64,000 bases of DNA from DASSUW01 sp963740605 (GTDB lineage Bacteria > Actinomycetota > Thermoleophilia > Solirubrobacterales > Solirubrobacteraceae): positions 121,975 through 185,974 of the forward strand of contig CAVUFC010000002.1 of assembly GCA_963740605.1 (NCBI GenBank), in the 5' to 3' direction. Below, one piece after another: positions 48,019 through 55,784 of this stretch; positions within the stretch are counted from its first letter, which is position 1, and each line of letters starts with the position of its first letter. The position numbers and the translations under genes were made by a program. Below the pieces are notes generated by a model. That model had not been told where the DNA came from and made no database searches. It saw nothing but the letters and a program-made list of their open reading frames with translations.

Positions 48019-48819
48019 CGTGGGCTGAGCACCGCACGCGCTGCGCTGAACCTGACCTGGATGCTCGCGCGCGCCCCCGAGGGCGTCCGCGCCGACGAGG
48101 TCGCCGCGCGCCTGAACAAGAGCGTCTCGACGGCCTACAACCTGCTCAACAGCCTGTGTGACGAGCACGTCGCCGTGCGCGGGCCCGGCGGCGTCTACCG
48201 GATCGCGCCGGAGTTCAAGCACGCGGTCGCCAGCGACGGCGCGAGCGAGGACTTCACCGGCATCGTCGACGACCTGCTCGCGCGCACGCACAAGCGCGCC
48301 TACGCCGCTGTGGTCCGGAACGGCGTCCTGCGGATCGTGCTCGAGAAGGGCATGCAGGGCATGCCGAAGCTGCCGGGCATGGACCCCGAGATCCGCGACA
48401 ACGCGCACGCGCTGGCGCTTGGCAAGGTCGTGCTCGCGCACTCGCCGCCGGAGGCCGTCGACCGCTACATCGCGAACGGCCTGCGGCCGTTCACGCCGAA
48501 CACGATCACCGGCGCCGACGAGCTCCGCCACGAGCTCCACGACATCCGCCGCACCGGTGTGGCGGACGAGCGCGAGGAGTTCGACGGCGACTTCTGCTGC
48601 CTCGCCGCGCCGATCCTCGACCAGCGCCGCCGCTTTCTCGGCGCCGCAGGCATCTCGATGTCCCGCCGCGCCTTCAACCAGGAGCACGACGCGCTCGCGG
48701 AGACCCTCCGCGACGTCACCAGATTCCAGCCATCTACGGATTCCCGCACCGTTCTTGAACCCGCGCGCGAGCCGACCCTAGCGTCGGCAGGAAGCCACGA
48801 AAGGGGGTGTCGGCTTTGA
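48010..48819 (+). CDS. IclR-family transcription regulator
   Basis: 269 residues. The N-terminal winged helix is LNLTWMLARAPEGVRADEVA and SVSTAYNLLNSLCDEHVAVR; the C-terminal GAF-like effector domain includes DNAHALALGKVVLAHSPPEA and DFCCLAAPILDQRRRFLGAA, ending SMSRRAFNQEHDALAETLRD. The last 36 residues are an extension unlike the family and overlap the monooxygenase start. The GTG at 48010 is the first usable start. IclR proteins usually respond to small acids or alcohols, fitting control of the adjacent prm operon. Confidence 0.9.
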   Translation: MHHRGLSTARAALNLTWMLARAPEGVRADEVAARLNKSVSTAYNLLNSLCDEHVAVRGPGGVYRIAPEFKHAVASDGASEDFTGIVDDLLARTHKRAYAAVVRNGVLRIVLEKGMQGMPKLPGMDPEIRDNAHALALGKVVLAHSPPEAVDRYIANGLRPFTPNTITGADELRHELHDIRRTGVADEREEFDGDFCCLAAPILDQRRRFLGAAGISMSRRAFNQEHDALAETLRDVTRFQPSTDSRTVLEPAREPTLASAGSHERGCRL

Positions 48820-50468
48820 GCCGAGCCAGCATTACGAAGGCACACCAGAAGATCCAGGAGCTGTCCTGGGAGCCCACATTCGTTGAGCCGGTCGACAAGT
48901 ACCCGACCGACTACACATTCGAGAAGGCGCCCAAGAAGGACCCGCTCAAGCAGGTCCTGCGGTCCTACTTCCCCATGGAGGAGGAGAAGGACAACCGCGT
49001 CTTCGGGGCGATGGACGGGGCGATCCGCGGGAACATGTTCCGCCAGGTCCAGCAGCGCTGGATGGAGTGGCAGAAGCTGTTCCTGAGCATCATCCCGTTC
49101 CCGGAGATCTCCGCCGCTCGCGCGATGCCGCTTGCCATCAACGCGGTGCCCAACCCCGAGGTCCACAACGGGCTGGCCATCCAGATGATCGACGAGGTCC
49201 GTCACTCGACGATCCAGATGAACCTCAAGCGGCTGTACATGAACCACTACATCGATCCGGCCGGCTTCGACCTGACCGAGAAGGGGTTCGCGAACTGCTA
49301 CGCCGGCACGATCGGCCGCCAGTTCGGCGAGGGGTTCATCACCGGTGACGCGATCACCGCCGCCAACGTCTACCTGACGATCGTCGCGGAGACGGCGTTC
49401 ACGAACGTCCTCTTCGTCGCGATGCCGGGCGAGGCGGCGGCGAACGGCGATTACCTGCTGCCGACCGTGTTCCATTCCGTCCAGTCCGACGAGAGCCGCC
49501 ACATCTCCAACGGCTACTCGATCATCCTCATGGCGCTGGCGGACGAGCGCAACCGGCTGCTGCTCGAGCGCGACCTTCGCTACGCGTGGTGGAACAACCA
49601 CGCGGTCGTGGACGCCGCGATCGGGACGTTCATCGAGTACGGCACCAAGGACCGCCGCAAGGACCGCGAGTCCTACGCGGAGGCCTGGCGCCGCTGGATC
49701 TACGACGACTACTACCGGTCGTACCTCGTGCCGCTCGAGAAGTACGGGCTCACGATCCCGCACGACCTGGTCGAGGAGTCCTGGAACCGGATCATCAACA
49801 AGGGCTACATCCACGAGGTCGCGCAGTTCTTCGCGACGGGCTGGTTCGCCAACTACTGGCGGATCGACGCGATGGACGACGACGACTTCGAGTGGTTCGA
49901 GTTCAAGTACCCGGGCTGGTACGACAAGTACGGGCGCTGGTGGGAGAAGTACGGCGAGCTCTCGAAGAAGAACGGCCACAAGCCGATCGCGTTCGAGGCG
50001 GAAGCCAACTACCAGTATCCGCACCGTTGCTGGACCTGCATGGTGCCCTGCCTGATCCGTGAGGACACGGTGATGGACGAGGTCGACGGCCAGGTCCGCA
50101 CGTACTGCTCGGAGACCTGCCACTGGACCGACAAGGTCGCGTTCCGCCCGGAGTACGAAGGTCGGCCAACCCCCAGCATGGGCCGGCTCAGCGGGCAGCG
50201 CGAATGGGAGACCCTGCACCACGGCAAGGACCTTGCCGAGATCATGCAGGACTCTCTCGGGTACGTCCGCGACGACGGGCACACGCTCATCCCGCAGCCG
50301 CACCTGAACCTCGATCCCAAGGAGATGTGGACGCTCGACGAGGTCCGCGGGATCACCCTCAACAGCCCCAACGTGCTCCTCAACGAGATGTCCGAAGAGG
50401 AGCGCGAGAGCCACATGGCCGAGTACAAGCGGGGCGGCCCGGGTGGCCGTCCGGCGGCGGCCGCCTAG
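48816..50468 (+). CDS. prmA: Propane monooxygenase hydroxylase, large subunit
   Basis: 550 residues from TTG at 48816, which has an AAGGGGG site 8 bases upstream and gives MSRASITKAHQKIQELSWEP as in known PrmA proteins. The carboxylate-bridged diiron ligands lie in IDEVRHSTIQMN and QSDESRHISNGYS (two ExxH motifs) and the intervening Glu-containing helices (RQFGEGFITGDAITAANVYL). ADERNRLLLERDLRYAWWNN and CWTCMVPCLIRED are further family marks. It belongs to soluble diiron monooxygenases of the propane/acetone (PrmA/MimA) type and would hydroxylate propane or small ketones or phenols. The operon order A-B-C-D matches Gordonia and Rhodococcus. Confidence 0.95.
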   Translation: MSRASITKAHQKIQELSWEPTFVEPVDKYPTDYTFEKAPKKDPLKQVLRSYFPMEEEKDNRVFGAMDGAIRGNMFRQVQQRWMEWQKLFLSIIPFPEISAARAMPLAINAVPNPEVHNGLAIQMIDEVRHSTIQMNLKRLYMNHYIDPAGFDLTEKGFANCYAGTIGRQFGEGFITGDAITAANVYLTIVAETAFTNVLFVAMPGEAAANGDYLLPTVFHSVQSDESRHISNGYSIILMALADERNRLLLERDLRYAWWNNHAVVDAAIGTFIEYGTKDRRKDRESYAEAWRRWIYDDYYRSYLVPLEKYGLTIPHDLVEESWNRIINKGYIHEVAQFFATGWFANYWRIDAMDDDDFEWFEFKYPGWYDKYGRWWEKYGELSKKNGHKPIAFEAEANYQYPHRCWTCMVPCLIREDTVMDEVDGQVRTYCSETCHWTDKVAFRPEYEGRPTPSMGRLSGQREWETLHHGKDLAEIMQDSLGYVRDDGHTLIPQPHLNLDPKEMWTLDEVRGITLNSPNVLLNEMSEEERESHMAEYKRGGPGGRPAAAA

Positions 50469-50519
50469 CCAGCGACAACGGGGAGCCGGCATCGGCGTGC
50501 CGGCTCCCCAGCGTTCGTC

Positions 50520-51533
50520 ATGGGAAACACGCACACTGTTCGGTTCGAGCCTGTCGGCCTGGAGATCGAGGTCGACGAGGACGAGACGATCCTCAACGCG
50601 GCCTTCCGGCAAGGGCTGATGCTCATGCACGGCTGCAAGGAGGGTCAGTGCTCGGCGTGCAAGTCCTTCCTGCTCGACGGCGACGTCGACCTCGACCGCT
50701 ACTCGACCTTCGCGCTGCCCGACTTCGAGGAGGCCGAGGGGTGGACGCTGCTGTGCCGGGCGCATGCCTACTCGGACCTCGAGATCGAGCTGATCAACTA
50801 CGACGAGGAGATCCTGCACTCGGGCACGCCGATCCGCACGGTGACGACCCGCGTGGAGGCCGTCGAGGAACTCACGAGCGACATCCGGCGGCTGCACCTG
50901 CGGGTCGAGGACGACGAGCCGTTCGTGTTCAAGCCCGGGCAGTACGTCGACATCCACGTGCCGGGCCACGAGGGCGAGCACCGCTCGTTCTCGATGGCCA
51001 ACACGAACCCCGGCGAGCTCGAGTTCATGATCAAGCTCTACCCGGGCGGCCGCTTCAGCGGCCTGCTCGAGGACGGCGCGATCAAGCCCGGCGACGAGCT
51101 GCAGGTCACCGGCCCCTACGGCGTCTTCACGCTTCGATCCTCCTCCCCCCGCCGGTTGCTCTTCATCGGCGGCGGCGCCGGGATGGCGCCGATCCTCTCG
51201 CTGCTGCGCTCGCTGTCCGAGACGGGCAGCGAGCGCACGGCGACGTATTACTACGGCGCCCGCACCGAGGCCGACCTGTTCCACCTGCAGGAGCTCACCG
51301 GCCTGCCGTGCGGCTTCGTACCGGCGCTGTCGGAGGACAGCAACGGCTGGGCCGGGGAGGCCGGGCTCATCACCGACGTCGTCGACCGCCTGGAGGGCGA
51401 CATCGCCGAGGTCGACGCCTACGTCTGCGGGCCGCCCCCGATGGTCGAGGCGGCGATCGCGCTGCTGGAGGCCAAGGGCGTGCCCGAGAACCACATCTAC
51501 TTCGACAAGTTCACGACCACCGCCGACGACTGA
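50520..51533 (+). CDS. prmB: Monooxygenase reductase (2Fe-2S/FAD/NADH)
   Basis: 337 residues. Residues 1-95 form a plant-type ferredoxin: LMHGCKEGQCSACKSFLLDG and WTLLCRAHAY carry the four Cys. The FAD domain follows (PGQYVDIHVPGHEGEHRSFS with the RxFS flavin motif), then the NAD domain (LLFIGGGAGMAPILSLLRSL and DAYVCGPPPMVEAAIALLE). It passes electrons from NADH to the diiron hydroxylase. It is separated from prmA by 51 bases. Confidence 0.96.
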   Translation: MGNTHTVRFEPVGLEIEVDEDETILNAAFRQGLMLMHGCKEGQCSACKSFLLDGDVDLDRYSTFALPDFEEAEGWTLLCRAHAYSDLEIELINYDEEILHSGTPIRTVTTRVEAVEELTSDIRRLHLRVEDDEPFVFKPGQYVDIHVPGHEGEHRSFSMANTNPGELEFMIKLYPGGRFSGLLEDGAIKPGDELQVTGPYGVFTLRSSSPRRLLFIGGGAGMAPILSLLRSLSETGSERTATYYYGARTEADLFHLQELTGLPCGFVPALSEDSNGWAGEAGLITDVVDRLEGDIAEVDAYVCGPPPMVEAAIALLEAKGVPENHIYFDKFTTTADD

Positions 51534-51545
51534 GAGAGGAGAGCC

Positions 51546-52646
51546 ATGGCCACGGAGGTCAAGGAACGCAGCGTCCCGAAGCCCGTCTTCACGGACGCCG
51601 AGGCCGGCGCCCAGGAGTTCCCGTCCTGGCAGAGCCGCAACTACAACTACTTCACCCCGCGCAAGCGGCGCGCCACGGTCTATGAGGACGTCACGGTCGA
51701 CGTCCAGCCGGATCCCGCGCGGCACCTGTCGCAGGGCTGGGTCTACGCATTCGCCAACGGCGACAGCGGCTACCCGCAGGAATGGACCGTCCTGAAGAGC
51801 TCCAACTGGCACGAGTTCCTCGATCCGAACGAGGAATGGGAGCAGACGATCTACCGCAACAACGCGAACGTCGTCCGCCAGATCTCGCAGAACATCGAGC
51901 AGGGCCGGCTCGCCGGCGCCTTCTCCCAGTTCAACTCCGCCTGGGTCCGCGTGCTCGAGAAGCACGTGTTCGCCTGGGCGCATGTCGAGCACGGCCTCGG
52001 CCTGCACGTCTACACGCCCGCTCAGCGCGACGCTCCGACGAACATGATCAACAACGCGATGGCCGTCGCGGCCGCGCACAAGCTGCGCTTCGCGCAGGAC
52101 CTGATCCTCTACAACCTGACGCTCGCGGACGAGATCGACGGGTTCGACGGGTCGATCCACAAGAAGACGTGGCAGGAGGATCCGGCGTGGCAGGCGACGC
52201 GCGAGCTGACCGAGCAGCTGACCGGGATCCGTGACTGGTCCGAGCAGCTGTTCGCGACGACCGTCGTGTTCGAGCCGCTGGTCGGCGAGCTGTTCCGGTC
52301 CGGCTTCGTCATGCAGGTCGCGGCGCCGCACGGCGACTTCGTGACGCCCACGATCATCGGCGCCGGGGAGGCCGACGCGGCCCGCGATCAGCGGGCGGCG
52401 CGCGTGCTCTTCCGGATGCTCGCCGATGACGACGCCAACGGCGCGGCCAACAAGGAGATCATGCAGGGCTGGCTGGATGAGTACGCGCCGCGGGCCGTGG
52501 CGGCCGGGCGCACGATGCAGCCGATCTGGTCGCAGCTGTCCGACAAGGTCATCCGCTTCGAGGACTCCTTCGAGCGCTCGCGCGCGCGGCTGGAGACCTT
52601 GCTCGGCGAGATCGGCCTCGAGGCTCCCAAGGAGGTGCAGGCATGA
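51546..52646 (+). CDS. prmC: Monooxygenase hydroxylase, small (beta) subunit
   Basis: 366 residues. It has the ferritin-like fold of soluble diiron beta subunits but lacks metal ligands. Marks are PSWQSRNYNYFTPRKRRATV near the start, PEEWTVL-type SGYPQEWTVLKSSNWHEFLD, NNANVVRQISQNIEQGRLAG and MINNAMAVAAAHKLRFAQDL. It builds the (alpha beta)2 hydroxylase with PrmA. The stop overlaps the prmD start by four bases; a GAGAGGAGAG site precedes the ATG. Confidence 0.95.
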   Translation: MATEVKERSVPKPVFTDAEAGAQEFPSWQSRNYNYFTPRKRRATVYEDVTVDVQPDPARHLSQGWVYAFANGDSGYPQEWTVLKSSNWHEFLDPNEEWEQTIYRNNANVVRQISQNIEQGRLAGAFSQFNSAWVRVLEKHVFAWAHVEHGLGLHVYTPAQRDAPTNMINNAMAVAAAHKLRFAQDLILYNLTLADEIDGFDGSIHKKTWQEDPAWQATRELTEQLTGIRDWSEQLFATTVVFEPLVGELFRSGFVMQVAAPHGDFVTPTIIGAGEADAARDQRAARVLFRMLADDDANGAANKEIMQGWLDEYAPRAVAAGRTMQPIWSQLSDKVIRFEDSFERSRARLETLLGEIGLEAPKEVQA

Positions 52647-52987
52647 CCGAGTTCGTCTCTGACCGCACGTCGTCGAACATGGCGGGCGTCACGCTGATGA
52701 ACAACCAGGTCGGCTACGTGGTCGCAGGCGTGATGCGCGGCAAGGAGGGCGTGACGGTGAGCGAGCTGCCGTCGATGATCCGCGTCGACGGCTCCAACCG
52801 GGTCGATTTCGACTACGAGGAGATCGCCGAGGCGCTCGGGTGGGACGACTTCGGCAACGACGATTTCGAAGAGATCATGTCCACCCACTACGGGCGTATG
52901 GTTGTTCTCGACGATCGGGTCTCGTTGTTCGCGAACCCGGAGGACGCGGCGGAGTACATCGGGTTCGACCTACAGCCTGTCGAGTAG
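52643..52987 (+). CDS. prmD: Monooxygenase coupling (regulatory) protein
   Basis: 114 residues, an MmoB/DmpM family protein: SNMAGVTLMNNQVGYVVAGV, then GVTVSELPSMIRVDGSNRVD and YEEIAEALGWDDFGNDDFEE. Coupling proteins lack cofactors and bind the hydroxylase to tune electron transfer and oxygen activation. ATGA overlap with prmC; a GGAGGAG site for the next gene follows its stop. Confidence 0.95.
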   Translation: MTEFVSDRTSSNMAGVTLMNNQVGYVVAGVMRGKEGVTVSELPSMIRVDGSNRVDFDYEEIAEALGWDDFGNDDFEEIMSTHYGRMVVLDDRVSLFANPEDAAEYIGFDLQPVE

Positions 52988-52999
52988 GAGGAGAACTGC

Positions 53000-54049
53000 A
53001 TGTACGAGAAGGATGGCGAGAAGTACTTCGTCTTCGATAGCCACCTCCACTTCTGGGACGCGAGTCCCGCGAACTGGCGGGCCGGCGCCGAGGAGTACGC
53101 CAAGGGCTGGATCGAGTGCTTCCACGCCTACATGACCCTCGGCCCACCGGAGACGCACTGGACGCTCGAGCACTTCCAGAAGTACTCGGCCGACGACTTC
53201 GAGAAGGACGTCTTCCAGGACGGCCACGTCGACATGGCGATCTTGCAGTCGACGTACCTGAAGGAGTGGTACACGAAGGGCTTCAACGACATCGATCAGA
53301 ACGCGGCGATCATGGACCGCTTCGCCGGCAAGCTGGTCCTCAACGGCCGCTGGGACCCGCGCGAGGGTGAGGCGGGGCTGCGTCAGCTCGAAGCCGACCA
53401 TGCGAGGTACGGCCTCAAGGGGGTCAAGCTCTACACGGCCGAGTGGTATGAGGGCTCGCGCGGCTGGAAGCTGACCGACCCCGAGTGCGTGCCGTTCCTG
53501 GACAAGTGCGTCGAGCTCGGCATCAAGAACCTCCATGTCCACAAGGGGCCGACGATCTGGCCGCTGGACAAGGACGCGTTCGACGTCGCCGACGTCGACC
53601 ACGTGGCCACCGACTACCAGGAGCTCAACTTCATCGTCGAGCACTGCGGCATCCCGCGGATCGAGGACTTCTGCTACATGGCGACGCAGGAGCGCAACGT
53701 CTACGCGGGCCTGGCGGTCGTCGTCGGGGCCCACATGCACGCACGCCCGCGGTTCTTCGCGAAACTCATGGGCGAGCTGCTGTTCTGGGTCGGCGAGGAC
53801 AAGATGACGTTCGGCTCCGACTACGCCATCTGGGAGCCGAAGTGGCAGGTGGAGGGCTTCGTCGATTGGGAGATGCCCGACCACGAGGACTTCTCCGACT
53901 ACCCGCGGCTCGGCGTCGAAGGCAAGAAGAAGATCCTCGGCCTCAACGCCGCGAAGCTGTACGACATCGAGGTCCCACAGGAGCTCCAGCTGCCTGCCGA
54001 GGCCGGCACGCCGGCCGATCCGACGGCGGCGGTGGGGGTCGAGGCGTGA
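53000..54049 (+). CDS. Amidohydrolase-family protein of the prm operon
   Basis: 349 residues. It opens YFVFDSHLHFWDASPANWRA with the metal-binding HxH. Later come KGVKLYTAEWYEGSRGWKL, LHVHKGPTIWPLDKDAFDVA, NFIVEHCGIPRIEDFCYMAT (His) and MTFGSDYAIWEPKWQVEGFV (Asp), the pattern of amidohydrolase-2 TIM barrels. Homologues accompany PrmA/MimA operons in several actinobacteria. Their substrate is unknown to me; a role in enzyme maturation or metabolite breakdown is possible. GTGA overlap with the next gene. Confidence 0.88.
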   Translation: MYEKDGEKYFVFDSHLHFWDASPANWRAGAEEYAKGWIECFHAYMTLGPPETHWTLEHFQKYSADDFEKDVFQDGHVDMAILQSTYLKEWYTKGFNDIDQNAAIMDRFAGKLVLNGRWDPREGEAGLRQLEADHARYGLKGVKLYTAEWYEGSRGWKLTDPECVPFLDKCVELGIKNLHVHKGPTIWPLDKDAFDVADVDHVATDYQELNFIVEHCGIPRIEDFCYMATQERNVYAGLAVVVGAHMHARPRFFAKLMGELLFWVGEDKMTFGSDYAIWEPKWQVEGFVDWEMPDHEDFSDYPRLGVEGKKKILGLNAAKLYDIEVPQELQLPAEAGTPADPTAAVGVEA

Positions 54050-54750
54050 CACTGCGCGCCCGGGTCTTCGAGGCTCTGGGCACGGTGTACGACCCGGAGC
54101 TCGACGAGCCGATCACCACGCTCGGCTTCGTCGGCTCCTGCGTCGTGTCAGGTCATGACGTTGCGGTGCGCCTGCGGCTGCCGACGCCGCAGTGCGCGCC
54201 CAACTTCGCGTTCCTGATGGCGGCGGACGCGCGTGCCGCGGTGCGTGCGGTGCCCGAGGTGCAGGACGTCACGATCGAGCTCGAGGACCACTACACGGGC
54301 GCGGAGATCAACGGCGCCGTCAACGACGGAGACGGCTTCTCGGAGGCGTTCCCGGGCGAGACGGCCGGCGATCTCGAGGCCCTGCGCCAGCTGTTCCAGC
54401 GCAAGGCGCTGGTGGCGCGGCAGAGCCGGCTGCTGTCGGAGCCGGCGACGACGCTCGGCCAGCTCACGGGACCCGATGCGGAGCGCTGTCGCGCGCTGCG
54501 CCGGGCGCTCGGGATCGACGCGTCGGACGGCGCGCCGGCGTTCGTGACCGGCGACGGGACGCCTGTGGCGGCGTCCGACGTCCGGTTCCGGCGCATGTCG
54601 TCGCTCACCGCCCTGTCGCTCGAGACCAACGGCGGCATCTGCCGCGATCTGCTCAGAAACCGAACTCGTCGGGGGCCCCGCCCAACGGGCCATTCCGTGT
54701 CGCGCGATGTCCCGTTGGGCGCCCCCGAGGGAGAGGAGGTGGCGGCATGA
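54046..54750 (+). CDS. DUF59 (MIP18-type) metal-sulfur assembly-like protein
   Basis: 234 residues from GTG. The N-terminal 95 residues are a DUF59 domain: ALGTVYDPELDEPITTLGFV, VAVRLRLPTPQCAPNFAFLM (conserved Cys) and VQDVTIELEDHY. The rest (LEALRQLFQRKALVARQSRL, SSLTALSLETNGGICRDLLR) is seen in proteins of propane-type monooxygenase operons. DUF59 proteins help insert iron or Fe-S clusters, so a part in loading the diiron site is a fair inference. After GICRDLLR the tail is encoded by a hairpin and looks added on. GTGA overlap upstream, ATGA overlap downstream. Confidence 0.82.
   Translation: MTLRARVFEALGTVYDPELDEPITTLGFVGSCVVSGHDVAVRLRLPTPQCAPNFAFLMAADARAAVRAVPEVQDVTIELEDHYTGAEINGAVNDGDGFSEAFPGETAGDLEALRQLFQRKALVARQSRLLSEPATTLGQLTGPDAERCRALRRALGIDASDGAPAFVTGDGTPVAASDVRFRRMSSLTALSLETNGGICRDLLRNRTRRGPRPTGHSVSRDVPLGAPEGEEVAA
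54671..54726. repeat. Intercistronic-type hairpin inside the 3' end of the DUF59 gene
   Basis: GGGGGC...GCCCAACGGG (54671-54689) pairs with CCCGTTGGGCGCCCCC (54711-54726): 16 pairs with a 3-base bulge and a 21-base loop. It ends 20 bases before the alcohol dehydrogenase start. It may protect or partially terminate the message between prmABCD and the adh-groEL part. Confidence 0.65.
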
Positions 54751-55775
54751 AGGCTGCGCGATTGCACGCCTATCACGACGCGCTGAAGCTGGAGGACGTC
54801 GACGAGCCGAAGGCGCTCGGCCCCCACGACGTGATCGTGAAGATCGGCGCGGCCGGGCTGTGCCGCACCGACCTGCACATCCAGGAGGGGCAGTGGGCGG
54901 AGAAGTCCAACGTGGTCCTCCCCTACACGCCGGGCCACGAGAACGCCGGCTGGGTGCACGAGATCGGCTCCGACGTGTCCAACGTCGAGGTCGGCGACAC
55001 CGTGATCGTGCACCCGTTCATCTCGTGCGGGCTGTGCACGCCGTGCCGGCGCGGTGACGACATGCACTGCGTCAACGGGTCGTTCCCCGGCATCAACCGC
55101 GACGGCGGCTTCGCCGAGTTCCTGCTGACCAGCGCGCGCTCGGTGGTCAAGCTCGACCCGTCGCTGCACCCGACGCAGATCGCGGCGCTCGCCGACGCGG
55201 GCCTGACCGCGATCCACGCCGTCAAGAAGGCGATCCCGGTCCTCGGGGCCGGCACCAAGGCGGTCGTGATCGGCGCCGGTGGGCTGGGCCACATCGGCAT
55301 CCAGTGCCTGCGTGCCTACACGCCGACCGAGATCATCGTCGTCGACCCGAGCGACAAGGCGCTCGCGCTGGCCGGTGAACTCGGGGCCGACCACACGGTC
55401 AAGGTCGACGGCACGCAGCGCGACAAGGTCAAGGAGCTCACCGACGGGATGGGCGCCGAGGCGATCATCGACTTCGTCGGTGAGAAGGGCGCCATCGAGG
55501 ACGGCATCGACTTCGTCCAGGACGGCGGCTTCTACTACGTCATCGGCTACGGCGAGAACATCAACATCCCGACGATCGACGTGATCTCGCGCGAGATCTC
55601 GTTCATCGGCAACCTCGTCGGCACCTACGTCGATCTCCAGGACCTGATGACCCTGACGGCGCAGGGCCAGGTCACGCTGCACACGAGTACGTACCCGCTG
55701 GATGCGATCAACGACGCGATGGCGGACCTCGACCAAGGGCGGCTGCAAGGCCGCGGGATTCTGGTTCCGGGCTAG
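54747..55775 (+). CDS. Zinc-dependent alcohol dehydrogenase
   Basis: 342 residues, medium-chain (MDR) type. Catalytic zinc ligands: GLCRTDLHIQEG (Cys), PYTPGHENAGWVHEIG (His-Glu). The structural zinc lobe is ISCGLCTPCRRGDDMHC with four Cys. The NAD-binding motif is AVVIGAGGLGHIGIQCLR, followed by VVDPSDKALALAGELGADHT (Asp, so NAD is preferred). In propane-oxidising Gordonia a linked dehydrogenase oxidises 2-propanol to acetone; the same step is expected here. A strong GAGAGGAGG site precedes the ATG, which overlaps the previous stop. Confidence 0.95.
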   Translation: MKAARLHAYHDALKLEDVDEPKALGPHDVIVKIGAAGLCRTDLHIQEGQWAEKSNVVLPYTPGHENAGWVHEIGSDVSNVEVGDTVIVHPFISCGLCTPCRRGDDMHCVNGSFPGINRDGGFAEFLLTSARSVVKLDPSLHPTQIAALADAGLTAIHAVKKAIPVLGAGTKAVVIGAGGLGHIGIQCLRAYTPTEIIVVDPSDKALALAGELGADHTVKVDGTQRDKVKELTDGMGAEAIIDFVGEKGAIEDGIDFVQDGGFYYVIGYGENINIPTIDVISREISFIGNLVGTYVDLQDLMTLTAQGQVTLHTSTYPLDAINDAMADLDQGRLQGRGILVPG

Positions 55776-55784
55776 GAGGGCGGC

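Noticed and set aside
46816..48687. Long minus-strand frame opposite the GAF and IclR regulators
   Set aside because: Same shadow effect; the plus strand has clear domains and the minus frame has none.
48465..52331. Minus-strand frame of about 1290 codons opposite the prm operon
   Set aside because: It is the antisense shadow of prmA-C codons in GC-rich DNA, with a D/V/R/L-rich composition and no motif; the plus strand has confirmed family motifs throughout.
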